Source: Methanosalsum zhilinae DSM 4017
Lineage (GTDB): Archaea > Halobacteriota > Methanosarcinia > Methanosarcinales > Methanosarcinaceae
Direction: 5' to 3'
Length of the DNA: 64,000 nucleotides
NCBI RefSeq assembly: GCF_000217995.1
Contig: NC_015676.1
Span: forward strand, 350,103 to 414,102
Shown here: in pieces, positions 53,048 through 60,531 of the stretch
Layout: every line of letters starts with the position of its first letter
Numbering within the stretch: position 1 is the stretch's first letter
Position numbers and translations under genes: made by a program
Notes under the pieces: model-generated
What the model saw: the letters and a program-made list of their open reading frames with translations, nothing else
What the model was told of the DNA's origin: nothing
Database searches by the model: none

Positions 53048-54490
53048 ATGGAACAAATTGAAACAGCAGGCAGTATATGTCCTGAATGCTTCAGGCCTAT
53101 AAAAGCTATCAAGTATGTTGAAAATGGTAAAGTCTATATGAAAAAGGAATGTGGAGATCATGGTATCTTCACAAACCTTGTTTCTAAAGATGTGGACCAT
53201 TACCGTCAAATGGAAGACTTTTTTGAAGTTGACCGTGCTAAACCTAAAAGCTATCTTACTGATACTGAAAAAAACTGCCCGCTGGATTGCGGTCTCTGTC
53301 CTTCCCACAAACAGGATACATGCCTTGCGGTTGTAGAAGTGACCGATAGGTGTGATATGGGCTGTGCTTATTGTTTTGCCAGCTCTTCCATGGATGATAG
53401 CAGTGATCCGGATATGGATACTATAAGAAGGATGTTCGAGACCGTCAAAAAATGTTCCAATGACCCTACCTGCGTCCAGATATCTGGTGGAGAACCTACG
53501 CTAAGGGATGATCTACCCGAAATAATCAAAATGGGTCATGAGATCGGACTCAGCCATATTGAACTTAATACAAATGGAAGCAGAATTGCTTCTGATCAGG
53601 ATTATTTTGATGAGATAGTTTCAGCCGGAATAGATGCAATATACCTTGGATTTGATGGAGTATCCGATGATGTCTATTTTCAGAGAACAGGAAAAAAACT
53701 GTTTGATATAAAAGCTGAAGTTATCAATAAATGTGAAAAGGCCGGTATAGGAGTGGTTCTGGTTCCTTTGGTTGCAAAAGATTATAACCTCCATGAAGTT
53801 GGCAAAATACTAAAATTTGCAAGTAGCAATGTACCAACTGTGCGTGGAGTTCATTTCCAGCCTGTATTTTTCTCAGGCCGCTCTCCTCCGGGCAAGGATG
53901 GCAGAGTAACTATTCTGGAGCTTTTAAATAACATTGAAGACCAAACCGAAGGACAACTCAAGGTAGGTAATTTTACTCCTGCTCTTATGGCGACTGCCCA
54001 TTGTGGAGCAACCTGCATGACCCTTGTTGAAGACGATGGTAGTTTCATTCCATTGACCAATATATCTCAGGGATCTTCAAGTTCAGCTTTTGATGTAGCT
54101 AACAAAACTAAGAAATCGATAATGGGAAGGTGGAAAGGCTCATCGAAAAAAGAATCTTCTTCATGCTGTGGAGAACTGACCACCCTTCAGAAAGTCCCTC
54201 AGGAAAGCTCGTGCTGTAGATCCAGTGGAGGTTGGGCGGATTTTATTGAGATGAGTAAGAATAGATATCTTACAATTTCCACAATGGCCTTTCAGGATGT
54301 ATGGTCATATGAAAAGGAAAGGGTTGAAAACTGCTGTATACATGTTGTAACACAGGATGGGAGATTTGTTCCATTTTGTAACTATAATCTGAGTAACTGT
54401 AATGGTGAATATCTATATAGAGAATTACCATCTTCCAGGATAGAAGTAAACAGGCCAGTTTCCAAAATAGAAGTAGAAAGAAATGTATGA
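53048..54490 (+). CDS. TrsS-like radical SAM protein
   Basis: 480 residues from ATG 53048, just after GAGGGTGATA. An N-terminal zinc-type region (CPEC at 11-14, C35) and CPLDCGLC (77-84) precede the radical SAM motif C102-x3-C106-x2-C109. QISGGEPTLRDDLPEI and LNTNGSRIA follow. The C-terminal half has a Cys-pair-rich insert (SSSCCGEL, SSCCRSS) and ends with ISTMAFQDVW, ENCCIHV and FVPFCNYNL, as I recall for TrsS. Related enzymes transfer or build C1 groups. The substrate is unknown. It is the third gene of the operon. Confidence 0.75.
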   Translation: MEQIETAGSICPECFRPIKAIKYVENGKVYMKKECGDHGIFTNLVSKDVDHYRQMEDFFEVDRAKPKSYLTDTEKNCPLDCGLCPSHKQDTCLAVVEVTDRCDMGCAYCFASSSMDDSSDPDMDTIRRMFETVKKCSNDPTCVQISGGEPTLRDDLPEIIKMGHEIGLSHIELNTNGSRIASDQDYFDEIVSAGIDAIYLGFDGVSDDVYFQRTGKKLFDIKAEVINKCEKAGIGVVLVPLVAKDYNLHEVGKILKFASSNVPTVRGVHFQPVFFSGRSPPGKDGRVTILELLNNIEDQTEGQLKVGNFTPALMATAHCGATCMTLVEDDGSFIPLTNISQGSSSSAFDVANKTKKSIMGRWKGSSKKESSSCCGELTTLQKVPQESSCCRSSGGWADFIEMSKNRYLTISTMAFQDVWSYEKERVENCCIHVVTQDGRFVPFCNYNLSNCNGEYLYRELPSSRIEVNRPVSKIEVERNV

Positions 54491-54757
54491 ACCCTTCATA
54501 CCTTTGAGTATTTTATCTATTTTATTTGTTTTTATTATTTTGACGATTTTTGGACTGTATAACATATAATTCCTATGATAAATTACATATTTTGCAGGAT
54601 CAATACACAAAATAAATAACTATTACTGGATAATTATTTACAACCTATTCATGAAGATACAATTTATTGAAAATGAGTCGGCCAATTATCCTCAATGGCC
54701 AATATTTTATCAATATTCTTTGAGTAAATTCATTTTATTTATTGGAGGTAGTTGTGA
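54491..54757. other. Intergenic region before the CoA ligase gene
   Basis: 267 bp. A T-rich run (54508-54552) after the radical SAM gene could terminate the operon. GGCCA (54681-54685) and TGGCC (54697-54701) form a small dyad, and a TATTTTATCAATATT stretch lies at 54702-54716. A GGAGG ribosome-binding site (54743-54747) precedes ATG 54758. The CoA ligase may therefore have its own promoter. Confidence 0.5.
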
Positions 54758-55927
54758 ATGAGCCTATCTGAAAAAATTGGTAATTTTATTCGTTTCAATG
54801 TAGCAAAAAGAAAGTTAGATTCAAGAAATATAGATATTTCAGAAGGTAATCCATTGGAACAATGGGGACTGATGAAAATAAGAAGCGAGGTTAACAGTCA
54901 CGATGAACTGAAAAGGCAGCTACCTGGTAAAGAACTGGATAGAAATGATATAGTGGAATATAAACTCTTTAAATTGAGAGAACTCATAGATTATGTTTCC
55001 AGGAACAGTCCTTTCTATCAGGAACTTTATGAAAAGGAAGGGATATCATCCGCAGATATAAAGACTATAGATGATCTGGACAGGATACCTTTGACCGAAC
55101 AGGAGGAATTGGCCAAAAACCCCTATCATTTTCTATGTGTATCCAGAAAGGATATTGCCCGTGAATTCACGACTTCTGGAACTACCACTACAGATGAGCA
55201 GGATATGAAAAAAAGAGTATCCTACACCCAGCAGGAACTCCTGGAAATCGTAGATTCAGTTATTTCAGGATTGAAAATGGCAGGGATGGATTCTGAAGAG
55301 GACGTATTACAGATCATGTACCCCACAATCACTGCTACATGGGACCCAGGACTTGTTCTTAGTAAAGCCTGTGACCTTGCAGGATTTAAATCGGTTATTA
55401 ATTCTTCAACCAGTATTGAAGATCAGATCAATACCATGAAAAAATCCAGGACAACATTTATAATCGGTACATCTTCTTTCCTGTACAACCTGTCAAAATC
55501 AATTACTGATGCCAATCAGGCAAAGGAACTGGGCATTAAGAATATAATATGCTCATCTGAGCCCTTAACAGAACCTATGAAAGAGCAGATAGAATCGGTA
55601 TGGGGATGTAAGGCAGTACGTCAATGGGGTATGACAGAACTTGGCCTGGCAAATGCTATCGAATGCGAAGAACAGAACGGGATGCATGTGAACAATCCTG
55701 ATTTTCTGGTAGAGGTAATAGATCCTGAATCCGGCAAGGTTCTGCCACCAGGAAAAGAGGGAGAACTGGTCTTTACTACCCTGAGAAGGAAATGTATGCC
55801 TCTTATCAGATACCGTACAAAGGATCTGGCAATCCTTATCGATAAACCCTGTAAATGTGGGACCAAAGTCGATCAAAGGATCAAGAATGTAAGAAGAATT
55901 GGCTTTGATGAAAGTAATAATAAATAA
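54758..55927 (+). CDS. PaaK-like AMP-dependent acyl/aryl-CoA ligase (DVU_1553-like)
   Basis: 389 residues. It resembles phenylacetate-CoA ligase: YVSRNSPFYQELYEKEGIS (~79-97), the ATP loop EFTTSGTTTTDEQ (~135-147), CSSEPLTEPMKEQIE, QWGMTELGLANAIEC and the end LIRYRTKDLAIL...CKCGT. It would activate a carboxylate as acyl-AMP, then thioester. Families of this kind occur with TrsS and DVU_1557 proteins in bacteria. No aromatic-degradation genes are nearby. It converges on the corrinoid protein gene. Confidence 0.8.
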   Translation: MSLSEKIGNFIRFNVAKRKLDSRNIDISEGNPLEQWGLMKIRSEVNSHDELKRQLPGKELDRNDIVEYKLFKLRELIDYVSRNSPFYQELYEKEGISSADIKTIDDLDRIPLTEQEELAKNPYHFLCVSRKDIAREFTTSGTTTTDEQDMKKRVSYTQQELLEIVDSVISGLKMAGMDSEEDVLQIMYPTITATWDPGLVLSKACDLAGFKSVINSSTSIEDQINTMKKSRTTFIIGTSSFLYNLSKSITDANQAKELGIKNIICSSEPLTEPMKEQIESVWGCKAVRQWGMTELGLANAIECEEQNGMHVNNPDFLVEVIDPESGKVLPPGKEGELVFTTLRRKCMPLIRYRTKDLAILIDKPCKCGTKVDQRIKNVRRIGFDESNNK

Positions 55928-56089
55928 ATTGAATGCGCCCAGGTAAAAAAAAGGTCTAAAAGATCTACGATTACTTTATTTTTTTAATTTATTGTCCAGA
56001 TAAGTAAGTCAGAAATCAAATAATTAAAAGATCATTGGAGTAAATAGAATATTTTGTATACATATATTTATCAGAAAAATAGTTTTATT

Positions 56090-56115
56090 GTGGCAGTATT
56101 TTTTATAACTGCCAC
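56090..56115 (-). terminator. Hairpin after the corrinoid protein gene
   Basis: GTGGCAGT (56090-56097) pairs perfectly with ACTGCCAC (56108-56115) around a 10-base T-rich loop. It lies 27 bp past the end of the leftward corrinoid gene and could also serve the convergent CoA ligase gene. Confidence 0.6.
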
Positions 56116-56142
56116 CCAAGATTGAAATTCAGTTATATTTAA

Positions 56143-56808
56143 TTAATCCCATCTGGCAGGATCAAGTTCTTTAACAGCTTCTTTTGCCCATCTGGCTGCA
56201 CCCATTGCATCATCCTTATATTGATCGGCTCCAATATCCTTTGCAAATGCTTCAGTGACAGGTGCACCACCGACAATGATCTTTACTTTGTCTCTCAGGC
56301 CCTTGCTCTGAAGATCTTTGACGGTATTTTCCATATTATCCATTGTAGAGGTCATAAGGGTACTTATGGAAACTGCATCTGCCTTGTTCTTCTCAACAGC
56401 TTCTGCAAATTCCGGTATGGGTACATCCTTACCAAGATCCACCACATCAAAACCAACCGCAGACATCATTGTCTTGACAAGATTCTTTCCTATGTCGTGT
56501 ACATCTCCTTCTGCTGTACCAATAACAAGGACTGCAGCCTTCTCGCCACCTTCCTGTTTAAGATGCGGAGTAAGAACATCCATTCCACCATACATAGCAT
56601 TAGAGGACATTAAGAGATGTGGCATAAATACTTCACCGTTTTCATATTTATCGCTCATGATCTCCATTCCTTTAGCAAGTCCTTCAACGATTGCCTTGTA
56701 TGGATCAATTCCAGCTTCCAGGGCTTTCTCAGACAGCTCGGTTGCCTGATCTTTTTTACCATTGACTACTGCATCTGTAAGTCCACTGAGTATCTCTTTT
56801 TCTTCCAT
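56143..56808 (-). CDS. Methyl-accepting corrinoid protein (MtbC/MttC family)
   Basis: 221 residues, the usual size. An N-terminal helical cap (~1-85, with MSDKYENGEVFMPHLLMSSNAM) precedes the cobalamin-binding Rossmann domain. The lower-ligand His104 is in GDVHDIGKNL (101-110). The SxL and GG motifs follow (SISTLMTSTM; VGGAPVTEAFA). It carries a methyl group between a substrate methyltransferase and a CoM methyltransferase. A GGAGG ribosome-binding site precedes the ATG. The upstream region duplicates that of the UroD-type gene at 51 kb. The cognate substrate enzyme is not in this cluster. Confidence 0.93.
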   Translation of the reverse strand: MEEKEILSGLTDAVVNGKKDQATELSEKALEAGIDPYKAIVEGLAKGMEIMSDKYENGEVFMPHLLMSSNAMYGGMDVLTPHLKQEGGEKAAVLVIGTAEGDVHDIGKNLVKTMMSAVGFDVVDLGKDVPIPEFAEAVEKNKADAVSISTLMTSTMDNMENTVKDLQSKGLRDKVKIIVGGAPVTEAFAKDIGADQYKDDAMGAARWAKEAVKELDPARWD

Positions 56809-56922
56809 AATATTCCTCCAGAATCTTTTTTATCATAAATGGGTAAGGAATGGTTGAAATTTCATTCTTCTCCATTCTAAACAATCTATTCGACATCGAA
56901 TTGCTATGTTTGAGCCAACAAA

Positions 56923-57139
56923 ACAAATAGCTTATTTGTAATTATTGACTGATATTTAATATCTGATTAGAGATATATATAATAACTTATGGTAATTGAT
57001 CAATACTAATTATATTATCAATCATATATTCTCTGTATAGATCATGGATTTTCTGGATACAATATTGATAATCTACAGTATATGCTAAAATCACAGGGAG
57101 TGTAATATCAATGGCTTTGATAGTATCAAAAGTACAGAT
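56923..57139 (-). promoter_or_regulatory. Duplicated upstream regulatory region, copy B (before the corrinoid protein gene)
   Basis: The reverse-strand twin of 51063-51278, in the same orientation to its own gene. The core 56968-57139 is about 95% identical. Retained elements are the TTTGATA-N-TATCAAA dyad (57116-57130), ATTGATCAAT, the TATTATATATATC TATA-like sequence, and a downstream ACAAAT...ATTTGT dyad (56923-56939) whose centre differs but whose arms are kept. It ends 114 bp before the corrinoid start codon; the untranslated sequence below it is unrelated between copies. Confidence 0.85.
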
Positions 57140-57291
57140 CAGAATAAATAAAATATAATCGCTTCTAATCTCAAATAGGTGGCAGAAGAACGCTTTTATT
57201 TATATACTTTTGGGTAACAGGATTAATGGATTGCATCAACTAATTACCAACCTTATCAGTTATGTGATAGGCTATCTGTGGATATAACAGT
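57140..57291. other. Intergenic DNA between the regulator gene and copy B of the element
   Basis: 152 bp with no gene seen. The end of the regulator gene lies at 57292. No strong hairpin was found, so read-through from the regulator into the element cannot be excluded. Confidence 0.4.
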
Positions 57292-58080
57292 TCAAGGGTT
57301 AGTCACTTTTTCTGATCTTTCCCTGTAATACTCGAACAGATCTTTCCCCCACTGAAGTGCACTTTTTTCAAAACTTATTACTTTCTTATGATCGAAAACC
57401 CCGTCCTTGTTAAAAAAGGCAATAAGCATGAGGTCATCTGTAACGGATAGTGCACCAAGTTTAACTGATGTATCATCAAATATGTACAGATTGGAGTTTG
57501 GAGCCTGCATCATTGTATTGTATTCATCTTTGTACTCATTCTTTAATCTATCATATACTGGCCTTGTTAGAATAAGGTTGTAATTTGTTCCTTTTTTAGC
57601 AAGCTGGGAATAGTTCATTGGACATGAAGGACAGAAATATGAGTAAATGGTGTATACATTGCTTGCCCTTTGAAGGCTCTCCAGTAATTCTTTCGGGGGT
57701 TCAAAAAGGTGATTGAGATCCGGCTCGTAGATCATCACGTCTCCAAGTTCTCCTATCCGATCCAGTAATTCAAATGGAATTGGGCTCAGATCCCTGTTCT
57801 GCCAGAAACCTTTATTTTCTTCAAGGACATTGAGTGTTTCTATCAGTGGCTGCATTTTCTTGACTACTATTTTACCAATATATGTTAGATTATATTCATG
57901 GTCATTATGTTCAATAAGGCCCTGCTCCAGAAGTATTTTGATCTGGGTCATTATTGCACTGGAGGTACCTGTGAGCCTTTCTTTGATCTCATCTATTGTG
58001 GTCGGTCCGTCCATTAACATCAAAAGGATGCTTTTTCTCTTTTCAGAAAGAAACACTGTGCCTATCAGTTCAGTTTTCAT
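57292..58080 (-). CDS. Msr-like winged-helix regulator (DUF1724 type)
   Basis: 262 residues. An ArsR-like winged helix (~14-75: KSILLMLMDGPTTIDEIKERL...TQIKILLEQGLIEH) is followed by a linker and a C-terminal sensory domain (~100-255), as in the Msr regulators that control methyltransferase operons in Methanosarcina. A CPSCP motif (~149-153) offers a possible thiol or metal sensor. It lies directly upstream of the corrinoid gene and 55 bp after the sensor gene. It is the best candidate to bind the duplicated element, by context only. Confidence 0.8.
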   Translation of the reverse strand: MKTELIGTVFLSEKRKSILLMLMDGPTTIDEIKERLTGTSSAIMTQIKILLEQGLIEHNDHEYNLTYIGKIVVKKMQPLIETLNVLEENKGFWQNRDLSPIPFELLDRIGELGDVMIYEPDLNHLFEPPKELLESLQRASNVYTIYSYFCPSCPMNYSQLAKKGTNYNLILTRPVYDRLKNEYKDEYNTMMQAPNSNLYIFDDTSVKLGALSVTDDLMLIAFFNKDGVFDHKKVISFEKSALQWGKDLFEYYRERSEKVTNP

Positions 58081-58135
58081 TGTAAGATTCCTTATGTATG
58101 TGAATAATATTTAAATCATTTCTTTGTTCACTGTG

Positions 58136-59791
58136 TTAACCGGATTCTTCTTTTGGTAACTTTACATGAACAGTTGTTCCCTTGCCTTCTTCACTCTCTA
58201 CCCATATCTTCCCATCATGTGCCTCAATGATATTTTTTGATATGTAGAAATTGGATTTTAATTCTTCATAGTGCTCATACCAGTATGTATCAAATACCTG
58301 ATCATCCAGCTCATAGAACCGTACAAAGATGGTGGATGCGAGAGGTTCAGGTATACCTGCTCCATCGTCTTTGATTCTAACATAAATACATGACTCATTA
58401 TCGGTCACATCGATACTGATATTTCCATTAGGTGGTGTAAAATGGATCGAACCTTCTATTATGCGCGAAAACGAATCTGTAAGTTTACTCTTGTCTCCCT
58501 CAATTGAGGGTATTCCATATGGAATATCCTGTTCTATATTGATATTCTTTTCATCAATACGTAAAATAACGTTTAGTATAGCATCATTAATTATATCAGT
58601 TATATTGACTCTGCTTTTCTCATATTTTATTTTCCCGGCTTTTTCACTGCTCATGTAGAGCATTGAATCCACAATGCTTTTCAACTTCTCAGAGTTTCTG
58701 ATGGCTATCTGCATTGTCCTGTTCTGTTGCTTGTTTATTGAATTGAGTGTTTCCCTGTCTATAATATTGTCGTCACAATCTATGCTGAACAGGTATTCTT
58801 TATCCTCAATAAACTCTTTCTTAATGCTGTTGATTGATTTGAGTTCATTATTGGTCTTTTCAAATTCTCTGGAAAATAACTTAAGGGAGTCTTCCATTTC
58901 CTTGCGCTGTATTATTTTCCACATTCCTTCCATCAATAACTTAAGCTGTTTGACATCAGTCTGGTCGTAATCCTCTTCCTTATTCCCGACACCGGCAAGG
59001 GCAACGATCTTTTGACCATCAAAAATCGGAACATTCATATGGCGTATTATCCTGACGTGTCCTTCTGGATATCCCCTTTTAAGTGGACTTGATTCGTAAT
59101 CATTGGTTATGACAGCTTCTCTTCGACGAACAGCTTCTCCCCACAAACCTGTTTCTTCAAGGGGATATAGATGCTGCTTGCTGCTGATTTCACATTCTTT
59201 CATAGCTCTTTGTGACCATGAATGCATTGTAAGGGTATTTTCAGCTGAGTTTAAGAATGCAAGATATCCAATTTTGCTCTGGGTTAATTTTATGGCCTCT
59301 TCCAATGCAAAATCAATGATTTCGTGGATCGAATAACTACTCATCTGATTAAGTTCTAAAAGTGTTTCCAGGCGAGCTTCATTTAACCGTATCAGCGCTT
59401 CATTTTTTTTGCGTTCTGTAACATCAAAAATAATTCCCTGATAATGAGTTATTTTTCCTTTACTGCTTCTTCTCATCAATGTTCTTTCATCAACCCAGCG
59501 TATATCCCCGAACTTTGTAATGATTCTGTATTCCTGAGTGAATCCTTTATATTTACCTTCTCTGGAATATCTGTATAGCTCTTTTTTTACTCTGTCTACA
59601 TCATCAGGATGTACAATATCTGCATAGTTCAATTTGCCACTCAAGAACTCATTTTTGCTGTATCCAAATTGAATTATATTATCAGTTACAAAGTCAACAG
59701 GCCAGTCTTCCCTTGCTTTCCATAAAAAGATGATTGCAGGACTGCTGTTTAATATAATCTCTATCTCTTCGCCAATACTTGGATCTTTCAT
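58136..59791 (-). CDS. PAS-GAF sensor protein with degenerate histidine-kinase core
   Basis: 551 residues, soluble. A PAS/PAC domain (~10-135: LNYADIVHPDDVDRVKKEL, RWVDERTLMRR), a GAF domain (~150-300: KIGYLAFLNSAENTL, VPIFDGQKIVALAGVGN) and a coiled linker precede the kinase region (~335-551). The ATPase G1 box KDDGAGIP and G2 box EGKGTTVHV are present. No HExRT-type phosphoacceptor His is seen in the dimerisation region, and the N-box Asn residues are replaced (SFSRIIEGSIHFTPP). It probably partners the regulator immediately downstream. Confidence 0.82.
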   Translation of the reverse strand: MKDPSIGEEIEIILNSSPAIIFLWKAREDWPVDFVTDNIIQFGYSKNEFLSGKLNYADIVHPDDVDRVKKELYRYSREGKYKGFTQEYRIITKFGDIRWVDERTLMRRSSKGKITHYQGIIFDVTERKKNEALIRLNEARLETLLELNQMSSYSIHEIIDFALEEAIKLTQSKIGYLAFLNSAENTLTMHSWSQRAMKECEISSKQHLYPLEETGLWGEAVRRREAVITNDYESSPLKRGYPEGHVRIIRHMNVPIFDGQKIVALAGVGNKEEDYDQTDVKQLKLLMEGMWKIIQRKEMEDSLKLFSREFEKTNNELKSINSIKKEFIEDKEYLFSIDCDDNIIDRETLNSINKQQNRTMQIAIRNSEKLKSIVDSMLYMSSEKAGKIKYEKSRVNITDIINDAILNVILRIDEKNINIEQDIPYGIPSIEGDKSKLTDSFSRIIEGSIHFTPPNGNISIDVTDNESCIYVRIKDDGAGIPEPLASTIFVRFYELDDQVFDTYWYEHYEELKSNFYISKNIIEAHDGKIWVESEEGKGTTVHVKLPKEESG

Positions 59792-60081
59792 TATTTTAGC
59801 TCATTTTAGATTATTATGTTATCGTTAATTCTAAAATAACATTTATTGTGTCTAAACCAAAATCATTTTTTAAAACAAAATTTTCAACTTAGGATCATAT
59901 GTGCTACCTATATATGATCATCTGAACTAACTGAAGGTAATTATCATTTGAAGTAAAACTATATAAAAATTACTTCTACAACAGGCGATCATAAGAGGTT
60001 AAATTAGTATAAACCTCGATTATATGTTTTCATGAACTAAAATAAATATGGTTCAAGAATAGCTGATCTTAGTAACTGATT
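59792..60081. other. AT-rich intergenic region
   Basis: 290 bp between the leftward sensor gene and the leftward zinc-ribbon gene. TATA-like runs occur (for example 59958-59975). No small gene or strong repeat was seen. It probably contains the sensor promoter. Confidence 0.4.
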
Positions 60082-60396
60082 TTATCTTCCAGGCCTTTCT
60101 CCGAATGTGTCATGATAGTTGTTGATAAGGGATTCTATGTAATTGGATGTTCTTCTGGAAGAATATTTTGACATGAAATTGGTTAGTGGAAATTCAGTGT
60201 CGCAGTGGGTACATCGGGCAAACTCACATCCATTTATTGCATGCACACATCCTGTACAGAGTTTTGCTCTTGAGTAAAAAAGGTTGAATGAATGTCCGCA
60301 CTCAGGACAGGTAACCTGCCTACTTGCATCGAAAAGATCTTTTGGTACTCCACGTCTTTTCATTTCAAAACTGTATCTATCATCTCTTCCTGTCAT
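60082..60396 (-). CDS. Zinc-ribbon protein (104 aa), function unknown
   Basis: Three cysteine pairs are visible: CPECGHSF (~34-41), CTGCVHAINGC (~52-62) and CTHCDTEFP (~67-75), followed by a basic, Tyr/Asn-rich helical tail. This suggests two zinc ribbons or one treble-clef. I do not recognise a named family. It is divergent from the flavin oxidoreductase gene by 135 bp. Confidence 0.65.
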   Translation of the reverse strand: MTGRDDRYSFEMKRRGVPKDLFDASRQVTCPECGHSFNLFYSRAKLCTGCVHAINGCEFARCTHCDTEFPLTNFMSKYSSRRTSNYIESLINNYHDTFGERPGR

Positions 60397-60531
60397 GATT
60401 TAAAATTGATCCATAATTACTTAAACCTTTTGAAGCCAGAAAAACCGTAACTTAAAAAGCATCAGTATCAGAAAGCCATATTAACTATAATAAGAGAAAA
60501 TAAAATTAATAAGATATATAGTAGTGAATGC

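Noticed and set aside
51063-57139. Treating the two inverted ~216-bp copies as ends of a transposon
   Set aside because: The copies lie outside coding sequence at fixed positions before two functionally linked genes. They enclose no transposase, and I saw no target-site duplication. A regulatory duplication explains them better.
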